DNA from: Deltaproteobacteria bacterium
GTDB lineage: Bacteria; Desulfobacterota; Deferrisomatia; Deferrisomatales; BM512
Assembly (NCBI GenBank): GCA_002869015.1
Contig: PKTT01000037.1
Span: 5,126 to 65,545 of the forward strand
DNA length: 60,420 nt
Reading direction: 5' to 3'
Of the stretch, positions 27,076 through 36,501 are shown in pieces. Position 1 is the first letter of the stretch. Every line of letters starts with the position of its first letter. The notes under the pieces were generated by a model that saw only the letters and a program-made list of their open reading frames with translations, was not told where the DNA came from and searched no databases. A program made the translations under genes and the position numbers.

Positions 27076-28626
27076 TCAGTGGCTTTTATTTCTACCCAGG
27101 AAGACCTCCTCCTCCAGGTGAAATTTCTTAATTCTATAGCCAAGCTGTCTTACCGTTATGCCAAGCTCTTTGGCGGCCCTGGACTGAATCCACTTATTTC
27201 TCTCAAGCGCATGTATTACTTCTCGTTTCTCAACATCCTCCAAGTGGCAGACCTCCTCAGAGCCCTTACCGCCAGCCTTAACGCGAGAGTTTGCCCCGAA
27301 TATGTGGGGAGGCAAATCCTCCCTTCCAATCGCTTCACCGCCGCTTATTATAGCCAAACGCTCAATCAGGTTCTCAAGCTCTCGTACGTTGCCGGGCCAA
27401 TGGTAATCTGATAACGCCTTCTTGGCGGCAGGGCTGAGCAGCATGGGTTGGTTGTACTCTTTTGAGAACTTCCTTACGAAGTGACCGATAAGCTGAGGGA
27501 GATCTTCAGCCCTGTCCCTGAGCGGGGGCACCTGGATCGGGAAAACGTTCAACCTGTAAAAAAGGTCCTCTCGAAAAGTTCCATCTGAGACAGCTTCAGT
27601 GAGGTCTTTATTCGTAGCCGCTACGATTCTAACGTCAACCCGCCTTGTCTTTGTAGAGCCCAGCCGCTCAAACTCCCTCTCTTGGATAAATCTTAAAAGT
27701 TTGGTTTGAAGGAGCAGGGGGAGCTCTCCAACCTCATCCAAAAAGAGCGTGCCCTCATGGGCCTCCTCTATTCGACCGGATTTGGATGTATCAGCCCCTG
27801 TAAACGCCCCCTTTTCGTAACCGAAAAGTTCAGATTCGAGCAGATTGTCCGGTAGCGCCCCGCAATTTAGCATAACGAAGGGGCGGTCTTTCCTCGGGCT
27901 CATCTCATGCAGGATTTTCGCTATGAGGGTTTTCCCTGTACCGGATTCACCCAAGAGGAGAACGGAGGCGCGGCTGGAGGCCACTTTGGAAACCAGGTGC
28001 TGAACATTCCTTATGGATTTGCTGCCTCCAACCATAAAGAAATTATTGTATTTTTCCGTAAGCTCCGCCTTCAATGAGCGGTTGGCCCTCAGAAGCCCCT
28101 CCTCCCTAGTGTTAACCTCCCTGTTTAAGCTGACTATTTGGGATATCAGCCCTGCGACTATGGAGAGGAACTCTATGTCCTCCTCTAGGGAGACCTCGTC
28201 GCTAAAGAGGCGGTCAACATTGAGGACGCCAATCGGCATTCCCCTAAGCAGAATGGGAACGCCAAGGAAAGAGATGCCACCCTTTTCGACATTACGTGCG
28301 CCGGTTTTGTTCAAAAATAGCGGCTCTGCGCTTATATCTTCGACTATGCAGGGTTCTGCAGCTTGAAATATCCGCCCTGTCACACCCTCCCCCACTCGGT
28401 AAATGCCCCGCTTTTGCTCCTCGGCAGTGAGCCCGTGTGATGCCTTGATTACAAGGACACCCTCTTTTTCATCTTCGAGCCACACCGTCGCTCTCTTCAT
28501 GGAGAGGCGGTTCCCCAAAATTTCAAGGATGTTCTGGAGGGTGGACTCCAGCTTCAGGGCCTCGCCAAGGAGCCTGTTTATCTCATATATTGCGGTTAGC
28601 TTTTGATGGGCAATTTCAGTATTCAT
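27076..28626 (-). CDS. nifA: Nif-specific sigma54 activator NifA
   Basis: Transcriptional activator of nif promoters, 516 residues. There is an N-terminal GAF domain (about 25-165), then an AAA+ domain with Walker A GESGTGKT (226-233), the sigma54-contact loop GAFTGA (273-278) and Walker B LFLDEV (294-299). A C-terminal Fis-type helix-turn-helix is at about 470-510 ([19 protein letters not shown]). The linker between AAA+ and HTH has no CxxxxC pair, so it resembles the gamma-proteobacterial, NifL-type or oxygen-tolerant form rather than the redox-sensing one. No nifL is visible. Two bases separate it from nifV. Confidence 0.93.
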   Translation of the reverse strand: MNTEIAHQKLTAIYEINRLLGEALKLESTLQNILEILGNRLSMKRATVWLEDEKEGVLVIKASHGLTAEEQKRGIYRVGEGVTGRIFQAAEPCIVEDISAEPLFLNKTGARNVEKGGISFLGVPILLRGMPIGVLNVDRLFSDEVSLEEDIEFLSIVAGLISQIVSLNREVNTREEGLLRANRSLKAELTEKYNNFFMVGGSKSIRNVQHLVSKVASSRASVLLLGESGTGKTLIAKILHEMSPRKDRPFVMLNCGALPDNLLESELFGYEKGAFTGADTSKSGRIEEAHEGTLFLDEVGELPLLLQTKLLRFIQEREFERLGSTKTRRVDVRIVAATNKDLTEAVSDGTFREDLFYRLNVFPIQVPPLRDRAEDLPQLIGHFVRKFSKEYNQPMLLSPAAKKALSDYHWPGNVRELENLIERLAIISGGEAIGREDLPPHIFGANSRVKAGGKGSEEVCHLEDVEKREVIHALERNKWIQSRAAKELGITVRQLGYRIKKFHLEEEVFLGRNKSH

Positions 28627-28628
28627 AA

Positions 28629-29753
28629 TCAGCCATGCTCCGGCATATATTCTCCAAATCCAGACAGGTTGCCCGCGACCTCCCCCGACCCCTTTGAAGC
28701 AATCAATTTTTTTATAACCGGAAGTGCGTTTCGCGCCTCTTCCGCCCCCAGAAAAACACCTTCATCTTCTAGTTTGTGCCTTAAAGATGCGACTCCTGAA
28801 TGTTTGCCCAGGAGAATCTTGCGCTCCGCCCCTATAAGCTCAGGGGAAAAAGGTTCGTAAGTAGAGGGGTCCTTAAGAACACCATCAACGTGGATGCCTG
28901 ATTCATGGGTGAATATCGCCTCTCCAGCGATAGATTTGCCCGGCCCAATAGCTCGGCCCGAAAAGCTCGATACTGCTGCAAAGAGCGGCGCCAGATGAGA
29001 AAGCTTTACACCTGTTTTTACTCCATGGAGGCAATTTAAAGCTCCCGCCACCTCCTCCAGAGCCGCATTGCCCGCGCGCTCCCCAATACCCAAGGTGGTT
29101 ACGCTGAGGTGCGTCGCGCCCCCCCTTGCCGCGGCAAGTGAGTTTGCCGTTGCTAGTCCGAAATCATTATGACCATGGAACTCGAGGTTAGAATCAATGC
29201 GCTTGAATGACTCGAAAAGCTCCATGGTTGTAAAGGGGTCCAGTTGCCCGACAGTATCAGAGAGGCGTATCCGTTTAGCGCCCAGCCATAGTGCCTCCTC
29301 TGCCAGCTCAAGCAGGAAGGTCCTATCAGCTCTCGAAGCGTCCTCAAAGGCAACATTAAACTCCAACCCCAGCGCTGACCCATAACGGAGAACTCCACGA
29401 AGCTCTTCGATAAGCCAGCTCCTGTCGCGGCGAAGCTTTTTGGTTATATGTAAATCCGATGAGGGTGCCGCTACTGTAACTGTACCAAGTCCGGTGTCGG
29501 CGGCTGCATCAAGGTCGCAGCGCTTCATTCTGCACCAGCCTGTGACTTTAGCTTTAAGCGGCAACTTGACTATTTGACCTATTCCAGCCGCCTCTTCGCC
29601 GCCGCAAGCAGGAGTTCCTGCCTCTATCTCATCAACTCCAGCCTCATCAAGCAGGTGCGCAAGAGCCACCTTTTGCTCAACTGAAAAGGCAACGCCGGGA
29701 GTTTGCTCACCGTCGCGTAAAGTGGTGTCACATATATAAATTCTAGATTTCAT
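28629..29753 (-). CDS. nifV: Homocitrate synthase NifV
   Basis: Condenses acetyl-CoA with 2-oxoglutarate to homocitrate, the organic ligand of FeMo-co. It has 374 residues. It shows [13 protein letters not shown] (9-21), [15 protein letters not shown] with the metal-binding HxHN (about 190-204), [12 protein letters not shown] (about 225) and [10 protein letters not shown] (about 280). The length and GEQTPGV loop distinguish it from the longer LeuA. It is cotranscribed with nifA. Confidence 0.94.
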   Translation of the reverse strand: MKSRIYICDTTLRDGEQTPGVAFSVEQKVALAHLLDEAGVDEIEAGTPACGGEEAAGIGQIVKLPLKAKVTGWCRMKRCDLDAAADTGLGTVTVAAPSSDLHITKKLRRDRSWLIEELRGVLRYGSALGLEFNVAFEDASRADRTFLLELAEEALWLGAKRIRLSDTVGQLDPFTTMELFESFKRIDSNLEFHGHNDFGLATANSLAAARGGATHLSVTTLGIGERAGNAALEEVAGALNCLHGVKTGVKLSHLAPLFAAVSSFSGRAIGPGKSIAGEAIFTHESGIHVDGVLKDPSTYEPFSPELIGAERKILLGKHSGVASLRHKLEDEGVFLGAEEARNALPVIKKLIASKGSGEVAGNLSGFGEYMPEHG

Positions 29754-30068
29754 CCTGTCGGTATTCCCATTGGCACGTATGGCAATTTACGAGCACCACA
29801 TAAAAAAAGGTTGCCCTCAAATCATGAGTAAAATGGGCAGGCAGCATATAAATACTCACTGCATGTACAACCATCCACTCGGACATAAGAGCAAGCAATA
29901 TGCCAACAGCATTTAGTTCCATTATTTCAAGTACTTAAGAATTTGACAAAAAAAAGGAGTTGGCGTTTTGAGACATTTTTGTCTGCAACAGCGCAACTCC
30001 TTACATATTTGTTGACATTTTATTGGCGAGTCTTTTGCCTGCAGATGTCAAAGAAGAACTTTTGTTTC
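29754..30068. other. Intergenic region upstream of nifV
   Basis: No gene found. The right half carries a terminator of the upstream gene pair (separate entry); the left 190 bases must hold the nifV-nifA promoter. A TGGCACG at 29771 points away from nifV and lacks a correctly spaced -12 element. No recognisable sigma54 site faces nifV, so nifVA may be transcribed by the housekeeping sigma factor. Confidence 0.5.
29946..30002 (-). terminator. Terminator of the RimK-like/GNAT pair
   Basis: An outer stem AAGGAGTTG (29954-29962) pairs with CAACTCCTT (29994-30002) and encloses a second small hairpin, AGACA/TGTCT (29971-29984). On the minus strand the outer stem runs straight into eight T. It is 66 bases past the stop of the GNAT gene ending at 30069. 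Confidence 0.8.
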
Positions 30069-30593
30069 TTAAAGAAGTTTCCTCGGGAACAGAAGCCTCC
30101 CCAAAAAGCTCTGCCGACTTCTAAAACTCTCCAAATCTTCCCTCGATAGGGACCGTACCATCCTAAGCCCGTCTGCGCCGTCCTCATAATAACTTGGCAG
30201 CTCCTTGACAACACGGAAGCCGCCCTCTACATAAATTTTTATTGTATGAAGGTCCGCCTTCCTGACCTCAAGTGAAAGCTCCTCATATTCAAGGGCGGCG
30301 GCGACGCCGATAACTCTACAGAGGATCGCCCTCCCAATGCCACGGCTTCTAAAAGCGCTTTTGACTGCTATTGAGTAGAGGCGGGAGCGTTTTGAGGTAA
30401 CCGGCGTCAATAAAATTGCGTAGCCGATTGCCTTGCCATCAAGCTCCGCAAGGAGTATCCGCGCTTTTCCTTGGTTTATCAGGTACTTAAACTGTCGCTT
30501 TGTAATTTTGTCAGATATAAAGGAGAGCTTCTCAAGCTCAACCAGTTCATTTATATCGCGGACAGTGGCCTGCCTTATGAGCGGCTCACTCAT
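30069..30593 (-). CDS. GNAT-family acetyltransferase (RimI-like)
   Basis: Acetyltransferase of 174 residues. The acetyl-CoA loop is AFRSRGIGRAILC (about residues 80-92), preceded by RLYSIAVKS and followed by LSLEVRKADLHTIKIYVEGGF, a RimI-like layout. The start overlaps the ATP-grasp gene by eight bases, so the two proteins are coupled. ATP-grasp ligases next to GNAT enzymes recur in peptide and amino-acid amidation or tailoring gene sets; the substrate here is unknown. Confidence 0.85.
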   Translation of the reverse strand: MSEPLIRQATVRDINELVELEKLSFISDKITKRQFKYLINQGKARILLAELDGKAIGYAILLTPVTSKRSRLYSIAVKSAFRSRGIGRAILCRVIGVAAALEYEELSLEVRKADLHTIKIYVEGGFRVVKELPSYYEDGADGLRMVRSLSREDLESFRSRQSFLGRLLFPRKLL

Positions 30594-32106
30594 CTTTACG
30601 ACCTCTGTTCTCTAACCTCCTGGCAAACTCCGACATAATCAGCATGTAAAGCTCATCGCCCAAGTAAGCGTCTTCGACCTTGTGCTCAATGCTTGGGTTG
30701 TCATTTATCTCTATTACGAAAGCTTTATTTCCCTGTTGTTTGATATCAACGCCATAGAGCCCATTACCGACCACCTTGGCGGCTTTAATTGCAGCTTCGA
30801 GAACAACCCTCGGCACCTCAAAGGTCGGCAGGGTTTCATAGCCACCACCAAGGGTCTTCTTCTCTCCATATTTATAGATTTGCCAATGGTTCCTTGCCAT
30901 GAAATATCGACAGGCGTAGAGGGGCCGGTAATTTAATACACCGATGCGCCAATCGAATTCGGTATACAGATACTCCTGCGCCAGCACGATTGGTGTCTGG
31001 GAGAGAAGCTCTCTCAACCTCTCAGAGAGCGCTTTACGGTCATCGACTTTAAAAACTCCCTTGGAAAAAGAGCTCTCGGGAAGCTTTAAAACTATTGGGT
31101 ATGAAAATGTCTCCTCAAGGTGGTCAAGGGCGCGTTCATCAAAATCGAAGACCGCCTGGCTTTTCAGGGAAGGCACATCGTTGTAGGTAAAAGCATCATG
31201 CAAGAAGACCTTATTGCAGCAGCGCAAAATTGAATCGGTATCGTCAATTACGACCATTCCCTCAACCTCGGCCTTCAGAGCAAATCTATATGTATGGTGG
31301 TCTATGGCGGTGGTCTCGCGCAAAAATAGCGCATCATATTCGCTCAATTGCGCATAATCAGCGGAGGTGATGAGCTCGGCCAAAATACCCACCTTCGAAG
31401 CAGCTCCGATAAGCTTCTTAAGGGCATGGCGATCGCTTGGCGGCTGAAGCTCCTCAGGGTCGTATAAAATAGCCATCTCCCAACGGTGACGCTTTTTCGA
31501 CCTATGGCGACTCCAAGCTCTTTCGGTAAAGCGTTTAAGCGCATTCCAGAAAGAGATACGTTGCTCTTCATTGAGGTCACTCACGCCGTAGCGCTCGATA
31601 CCATCTACATACCAGCCCCCTCTCCAAATAAGGGAAACCTTGAGAATCGGAGCGGGGAAAAGGTTGAAAACCTTTTTAGCCAGGGGTTGAAACTCCTCAT
31701 CGGAGGCGTCCCCGAAGAAGATCAGGAGCTCTTTTTCATCCGCCTCGCACTTTAAAGTGCTTCTCCCGTTGCCCTTAACCATCGTCGAGCCCAGCTTGGC
31801 GAGGTAGAGGTGGCTGTTTCGCAGGTCAGTTATCGTGTTAACTGAGGGGAAAACCTTATGCCCGCGTGCTTCGGCAAGCAAAGAGCAGTAATACCCGCTT
31901 CCAAGGTGCTGGATAGTGTCGCATATATTAATAACCCTAAGTTTGGGCAGGTCTTTTCTGGGGTGCTCCTCAAGGTACTCCTTGAAGCTCATAGCCATAT
32001 CCGCCAAATCAGAGCCAGCGATCACCGCAGGGTCATCTACTACTATCAAAGTCGTGAGCAATCTGGGCTCTTTCCGGGCAATGGACAAACTCACAAGCTG
32101 CGCCAT
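30586..32106 (-). CDS. RimK-like ATP-grasp ligase
   Basis: ATP-grasp amide-bond ligase, 506 residues. An N-terminal RimK-family-specific domain contains LIVVDDP (about residues 20-26) and YCSLLAEARGHKVFPSV (about 72-88). The C-terminal ATP-grasp fold (about 290-495) has PIVLKLPESSFSKGV, EYLYTEFDWRIGVL and the Mg-binding GNKAFVIEINDNPSIEHK. The first ATG (32106) has no ribosome site; a TTG at 32061 (just before LTTLIVVDDP) follows GGAAAGAG and matches where related proteins begin. Such enzymes add glutamate or other amino acids to an acceptor; the acceptor is not known. It overlaps the GNAT gene. Confidence 0.85.
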   Translation of the reverse strand: MAQLVSLSIARKEPRLLTTLIVVDDPAVIAGSDLADMAMSFKEYLEEHPRKDLPKLRVINICDTIQHLGSGYYCSLLAEARGHKVFPSVNTITDLRNSHLYLAKLGSTMVKGNGRSTLKCEADEKELLIFFGDASDEEFQPLAKKVFNLFPAPILKVSLIWRGGWYVDGIERYGVSDLNEEQRISFWNALKRFTERAWSRHRSKKRHRWEMAILYDPEELQPPSDRHALKKLIGAASKVGILAELITSADYAQLSEYDALFLRETTAIDHHTYRFALKAEVEGMVVIDDTDSILRCCNKVFLHDAFTYNDVPSLKSQAVFDFDERALDHLEETFSYPIVLKLPESSFSKGVFKVDDRKALSERLRELLSQTPIVLAQEYLYTEFDWRIGVLNYRPLYACRYFMARNHWQIYKYGEKKTLGGGYETLPTFEVPRVVLEAAIKAAKVVGNGLYGVDIKQQGNKAFVIEINDNPSIEHKVEDAYLGDELYMLIMSEFARRLENRGRKDE

Positions 32107-32118
32107 CAGAAGTAAAAC

Positions 32119-32143
32119 GACCCCTTACTTCCAGTAAGGGGTC
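32119..32143. terminator. Perfect hairpin between fabH and the RimK-like gene
   Basis: A perfect 11-base inverted repeat (GACCCCTTACT, 32119-32129, and its complement at 32133-32143) has a three-base loop. On the minus strand it is followed by GTTTTAC. It lies 205 bases after fabH and 13 bases before the RimK-like ATG. It could terminate fabH transcription, act as a leaky attenuator for the RimK-like gene, or be an operator. Confidence 0.6.
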
Positions 32144-32347
32144 AAGGTGATATAAATGTTTGTCTGTTGTTCCCCTATAAGCTTGTAATTGAAAAAATAC
32201 AAGGCAATTCTTCAACAACGCTATCCGGGGTTTATTAGTTATATCAAACACTTATGGCGCATGATTTTTAGCGCCCTCAAAATAAAATCTTTTTGGAGGT
32301 CAAAACTGGGGAATAGGACCGAAAAAGAGCTAATCACTGCCAGAAAG

Positions 32348-33331
32348 CTACCATTTGATTAGCACAGCGCCCCATGTCAGACCGCCACCAAAAACTGTAA
32401 GAAGAACCAAATCACCCTCGCTTATTCGGCCACCGCGAAGAGCCTCATCAAGTGCAAGTGGGATAGTCCCGGCGGAGGTATTGCCATAACGTTCCACATT
32501 TACGAAAACCCTATCCATATCTATATCAAGCCGGCCGGCAAGCCCCTCTATAATACGGAGGTTTGCCTGGTGTGGGATGACGAGAGAGATATCTTCTTTT
32601 GTAACTCCGCAATCACAAAGTACCTTCACGCAAGCAGATTCCATCGCCTTTAACGCATTTTTAAAGATGGAGCGCCCATCCATGTGAATAGTCTCAAGAA
32701 CCTGATCGTAATCGTCTGATCTCCTTGGCTTCGCAGAGCCGCCGCCCGGCACATGTAAAAGGTGTCCTAGGTCACCATTTGACCCCATAGTGGTTGCGAG
32801 TATTCCGCGCTCCTCACTATCCGAGGCAACTAAAACGGCAGCGCCCCCGCCATCACCAAAGAGCACCGCAGTATTCCTGTTGTCCCAATCAATGCGCTGG
32901 CTTATCTGCTCGCCGCCAACTACAAGCACTTTCATAGAGGGGTCTGCTTTGATGAATCTATCGGCGACATTTAAACCATAGATAAAACCAGAGCAGGCTG
33001 CCGTAACATCAAAGGCAGCCGCGTTCTTAGCTCCAAGCAAAGACTGTAAGGTGCAGCCGCCAGAGGGCATCATCGTATCCGCTGTCTGGGTACCTACAAC
33101 TATCATGTCAAGCTCGGAAGCCTCTATGCCGGCATCCTCAAGGGCTTTATTACATGCGGGCAACATAAAATCGGACCACTTCTGTCCAACCTCGGCCATT
33201 CTTCGTTCACGGATTCCCGTTCTTTGGACAATCCACTCATCAGAGGTATCCATACGTTCGGCGAAATAGTGGTTGTCAAGCACGCGCTCAGGAGCGTTTG
33301 AGCCAGTCCCGATTATTCTGCTTTTAGTCAT
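32348..33331 (-). CDS. fabH: 3-oxoacyl-ACP synthase III (FabH)
   Basis: Initiates fatty-acid synthesis by condensing an acyl-CoA primer with malonyl-ACP; 327 residues. The catalytic triad is visible: Cys113 in TAACSGF, His in IPHQANLRII and Asn in ERYGNTSAG. The N terminus has DTSDEWIVQRTGIRER, and the C terminus has FGGGLTWGAVLIKW, both typical. It stands alone here, away from other fab genes, so priming of a specialised fatty acid is possible but not shown. Confidence 0.93.
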   Translation of the reverse strand: MTKSRIIGTGSNAPERVLDNHYFAERMDTSDEWIVQRTGIRERRMAEVGQKWSDFMLPACNKALEDAGIEASELDMIVVGTQTADTMMPSGGCTLQSLLGAKNAAAFDVTAACSGFIYGLNVADRFIKADPSMKVLVVGGEQISQRIDWDNRNTAVLFGDGGGAAVLVASDSEERGILATTMGSNGDLGHLLHVPGGGSAKPRRSDDYDQVLETIHMDGRSIFKNALKAMESACVKVLCDCGVTKEDISLVIPHQANLRIIEGLAGRLDIDMDRVFVNVERYGNTSAGTIPLALDEALRGGRISEGDLVLLTVFGGGLTWGAVLIKW

Positions 33332-33428
33332 GGAGATCCTCTTGATGAAATATGTGAAAATTGATTATCGCGTTTTTTACTTCTTTTGACAATCAACCCA
33401 CTATGTTGGCAATCATCGTGAGCAAAGA

Positions 33429-33459
33429 GAAAAGCCCCCGACGTTTTGCATCGAGGGCT
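33429..33459 (-). terminator. Terminator after the nitroreductase gene
   Basis: The stem AGCCCCCGA (33433-33441) pairs with TCGAGGGCT (33451-33459) with one mismatch and a nine-base loop. On the minus strand it is followed by TTTTCTCTTT. It lies 20 bases beyond the nitroreductase stop. Confidence 0.72.
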
Positions 33460-33479
33460 CTCACATTTCCAGGGGAATT

Positions 33480-34049
33480 CTATATAAAGCTTGTTAAGTC
33501 TTTATAGTCCTTGCGCGGAGGCGAGGATACTTCCCCCTCCGGAAAACCGATTGGCAGGAGACCCATAATCTGAAAACCCTCCGCCATTCCTACCAACTCC
33601 GCTAAAACATCTGCTTTGTACATCGTAAACCAGATTGAACCGAGTCCTTTGGCTGCGGCGGCAAGGAGGATATTCTCTATACACGCCGACGCCCCCTTTG
33701 TATGTGCTTCCGTCTCGCCTAGATATGCGCCCATACCAATCTTCTTCGGATTAGCGCCAACTATAATGAGGGCACGTGCATCACCAATGTATCCTGCGTC
33801 ATATTTGGCGACCCAACCCTGCCCTGATTCGGCGGCAAGCCAGTCACGGGTATCGAGGGCGTGCGCTGTAATCTCAGCTATCTTCTCTCTATCCTCAACG
33901 ACGACAAAACGCCAAGGCTGCTGGTTAAGGGCGCTAGGAGCCATACATCCCGCTTCAAGGAGCTCGCCTATCAGTTCACGGTCTACTGGCTTATCGCTGT
34001 ATGCCCTGCAACTACCGCGCGCCTTAAAAACCTCCATGATATCCATCAA
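33480..34049 (-). CDS. Nitroreductase-family FMN protein
   Basis: FMN-dependent NAD(P)H oxidoreductase of the nitroreductase superfamily, 189 residues. The FMN-binding N terminus is RGSCRAYSDKPVDRELI (about residues 11-27), followed by APSALNQQPWRFVVV with the flavin-contacting Asn/Gln, and ACIENILLAAAAKGLGSIW. It acts as a dimer in the cytosol. The physiological substrate is not predictable. It is downstream of the acyl-CoA ligase on the same strand with 20 bases between them, so it may be the last gene of the liv operon. Confidence 0.88.
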   Translation of the reverse strand: MMDIMEVFKARGSCRAYSDKPVDRELIGELLEAGCMAPSALNQQPWRFVVVEDREKIAEITAHALDTRDWLAAESGQGWVAKYDAGYIGDARALIIVGANPKKIGMGAYLGETEAHTKGASACIENILLAAAAKGLGSIWFTMYKADVLAELVGMAEGFQIMGLLPIGFPEGEVSSPPRKDYKDLTSFI

Positions 34050-34069
34050 TAGCTCCTTTTATGTGTAGT

Positions 34070-35746
34070 TTACTCGCCCGTAGCTTTGCGCCGTTCTTCA
34101 TCTCGTATCGAACGCCTAAGCAGCTTTCCGACCTTGGATTTGGGGAGCATGTCCCTAAACTCAATGTATTGGGGAACTTTGTAGCTGGCGAGGCGTTCTT
34201 TACACCAAGTTCTAAGATCGTTACCCGATACGCCCTTGGCATCATGCTTCAAAACGACTATCGCCTTTATGCGTTCGCCCACCTTCTCATCTTCAACGCC
34301 TACAGCGCATGCGCCTATTACCGTCGGATGGTCCTGAAGAACCGCCTCTATCTCCGAGGCGCTTACTCGATAGCCTTTGTGCTTTATTACATCCGCCGTG
34401 CGCTCCATAAAGCGTATCTGACCACTCTCATCCTGGGCCACGTAATCGCCCATTCGATAGTAGGTCTCTCCATCTACGTCGACAAATGAGAGCGCTGTCT
34501 CTTCAGGTTTGTTCCAGTAGGATTTTATATTGAAGTCTGCTGTCACCCAGAGCTCCCCGACCTCGCCGAGGGCAACGGGCATAAGGGTCTCCGGGTCTGT
34601 AATTCTAACCTTAAAGGATGGGAGAACATGCCCTATTATATCCGCTTTAGGCTCAATCTCCGGGCGGGTATACGCCACGTGCCCTACCTCGGTGGAGCCG
34701 TATACCTGATATATTGGAGAGCCGACAAGCTCCTCCCACCTGTTGAAGACCTCTGCAGGGAGAACGTCACCTCCACAGTAACAATAAGTCATCGAAGACA
34801 GGTCATACTGCTCGACCCTGTCGTTCTCAAGGATCATCCTGTAAAGAGCTGGAACACCCAGAAACCAACGCACCTTGTGCCGCTCAACATCTCTCATGAG
34901 CGCGTCAATGTGGGGCATCGGCATAATTATTGTCTTACAACCGTAGTTGAGACCAGCGGCGATCATCATCCCCTTTGCCATTATGTGGTATAGGGGATTC
35001 ACAAGGAGAAAGGCATCATCTCCCTCACGGATATTGCCCTCAAGTACCTCGCTCATAACATCACCGATGTAAGCGACCTCTGTTGCGTGGTTGCCTGGCA
35101 CCCCCTTTGGGAAGCCGGTAGTGCCACCTGTGTACATGATATATGCGAGGTCTTTGTAAGGATCTATCGCCACCTCGGGATGTATCTCCGGCGCATTTTT
35201 AAGGAGATTCATAAAGGAGTGTATATGAAGTCCGTTGGGCACCTTGCCTGTAGGAATCTTATCCAGCATATGCCCCAGAAGTATCTTCCACTTGGGAAGC
35301 ATCTCGGTTAGATTCGTGACCACTATCTGCTCAAGGCAGGTATCTTCAAAAACCTCCTCAACATAACCGAAATTTGTATCCTGGCAGATAACGGTCTTTA
35401 CCTCGGCATCGCTGATTAGATACTGGAGTTCATGTGCGGTATATATGGGGGATACCGGCACCACCGCTGCACCGAGCTTCTGTATCGCGAAGTTTGCGAT
35501 TACCCACTGAGGACAGTTCGACAGGTAGAGCATAACCCTATCGCCCTTACCCACCCCGAGACCCGCTAGCGCAGCAGCGAAGCGGTTTATATCCCTGGCG
35601 AGAGCTTTGTACGTGATTTTAAGCCCCAGATAAACTATCGCTACATTATCGGGATAGGTATCGGCCATCTCGAAAAATCGCGTGAAGGTAAATTGACTGT
35701 TTTCAGGGTCGCACTTCATCCCCTCAAGAGTATATTTTTCCATCAT
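34070..35746 (-). CDS. Acyl-CoA synthetase at the end of the liv operon
   Basis: AMP-forming acid-CoA ligase, about 558 residues from ATG 35746; an ATG at 35761 overlaps the LivF stop and an ATG at 35743 is also possible. Motifs are IMYTGGTTGFPKGV (ATP loop), YQVYGSTEVGHV, hinge RTADVIKHKGYRVSASEIEA and the catalytic lysine in PKSKVGKLLRRSIRD. It follows livF without a gap. This suggests that the imported solute is, or is converted to, a carboxylic acid that is activated on entry. Confidence 0.9.
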   Translation of the reverse strand: MMEKYTLEGMKCDPENSQFTFTRFFEMADTYPDNVAIVYLGLKITYKALARDINRFAAALAGLGVGKGDRVMLYLSNCPQWVIANFAIQKLGAAVVPVSPIYTAHELQYLISDAEVKTVICQDTNFGYVEEVFEDTCLEQIVVTNLTEMLPKWKILLGHMLDKIPTGKVPNGLHIHSFMNLLKNAPEIHPEVAIDPYKDLAYIMYTGGTTGFPKGVPGNHATEVAYIGDVMSEVLEGNIREGDDAFLLVNPLYHIMAKGMMIAAGLNYGCKTIIMPMPHIDALMRDVERHKVRWFLGVPALYRMILENDRVEQYDLSSMTYCYCGGDVLPAEVFNRWEELVGSPIYQVYGSTEVGHVAYTRPEIEPKADIIGHVLPSFKVRITDPETLMPVALGEVGELWVTADFNIKSYWNKPEETALSFVDVDGETYYRMGDYVAQDESGQIRFMERTADVIKHKGYRVSASEIEAVLQDHPTVIGACAVGVEDEKVGERIKAIVVLKHDAKGVSGNDLRTWCKERLASYKVPQYIEFRDMLPKSKVGKLLRRSIRDEERRKATGE

Positions 35747-35751
35747 CTTCT

Positions 35752-36501
35752 CTATCCGCATCCAAAGTAGGCGGCTTTGATATCCGGGTTTCCAAGTAGC
35801 TCTTCGCGGGTACCCTCCATCACCGTGGAGCCGTTCTCTACTATATAGGCATAATCAACGTAGGGAATGACAGGGCGCGCGTATTGTTCGGTTACGATTA
35901 CCGATATCTCCCGCTCATTTCTGATATGTGGGATCGATTCGACCACTGTGTGCTGAATCGATGGCGCCAGACCAAGCAGGGGCTCATCCAGGAGCAGGAG
36001 CTTTGGCTGCGCCATTAGCGCCCTGCCGATTGCGACCATCTGCTGCTCTCCTCCGCTGAGAAAACCCGCCGCACGCCTAGTGAGCTTCTTAAGTGCGGGG
36101 AAGAGGTCCATGACAAAGTCGAAGGTCTCCTTCGCCTCTGCCCTGGTAGCCAGATGCCCACCAATTGAGAGGTTCTCCGCCACTGAAGACTCAGGAAAGA
36201 GCCTGCGCCGCTCCGGGCACAAGACCAACCCTCGCCTGGCGCGCTGGTGTGCCTTTAGCTTGGTTATATCCTCCCCGTCGTGCACCACCTCTCCAAAGAG
36301 AGTAATGCGCTCGCCGCCCCTCATCCTCTCCTTGTGCTGTATGTCCAAAATGATCCCTGAGAGCGCGTACATGAGGGTTGATTTCCCCGCACTATTGGCG
36401 CCAAAAACTCCAATGACGCCATCGTCGGGGCAAGTAATGTTGACATTGTTTAAAGCGAGCATGTTCTCGTAAAAGACCATGACCGCGCGTGCTTCAAGCA
36501 T
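35752..36501 (-). CDS. livF: Branched-chain amino acid-type ABC transporter ATPase LivF
   Basis: Second cytoplasmic ATPase of a Liv-type importer, 249 residues. Walker A is GANSAGKST (about residues 34-42), the signature is FLSGGEQQMVAIGRAL and Walker B is LLLLDEPLLGLAP. A 20-residue stretch after the Walker A region (DIQHKERMRGGERITLFGE) is longer than in E. coli LivF. It overlaps livG by one base. Confidence 0.93.
   Translation of the reverse strand: MLEARAVMVFYENMLALNNVNITCPDDGVIGVFGANSAGKSTLMYALSGIILDIQHKERMRGGERITLFGEVVHDGEDITKLKAHQRARRGLVLCPERRRLFPESSVAENLSIGGHLATRAEAKETFDFVMDLFPALKKLTRRAAGFLSGGEQQMVAIGRALMAQPKLLLLDEPLLGLAPSIQHTVVESIPHIRNEREISVIVTEQYARPVIPYVDYAYIVENGSTVMEGTREELLGNPDIKAAYFGCG

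Noticed and set aside
29771-29786. TGGCACG resembling a sigma54 -24 element upstream of nifV
   Set aside because: It points away from nifV, and the GC pair is two bases too close, so it fails the GG-N10-GC rule.
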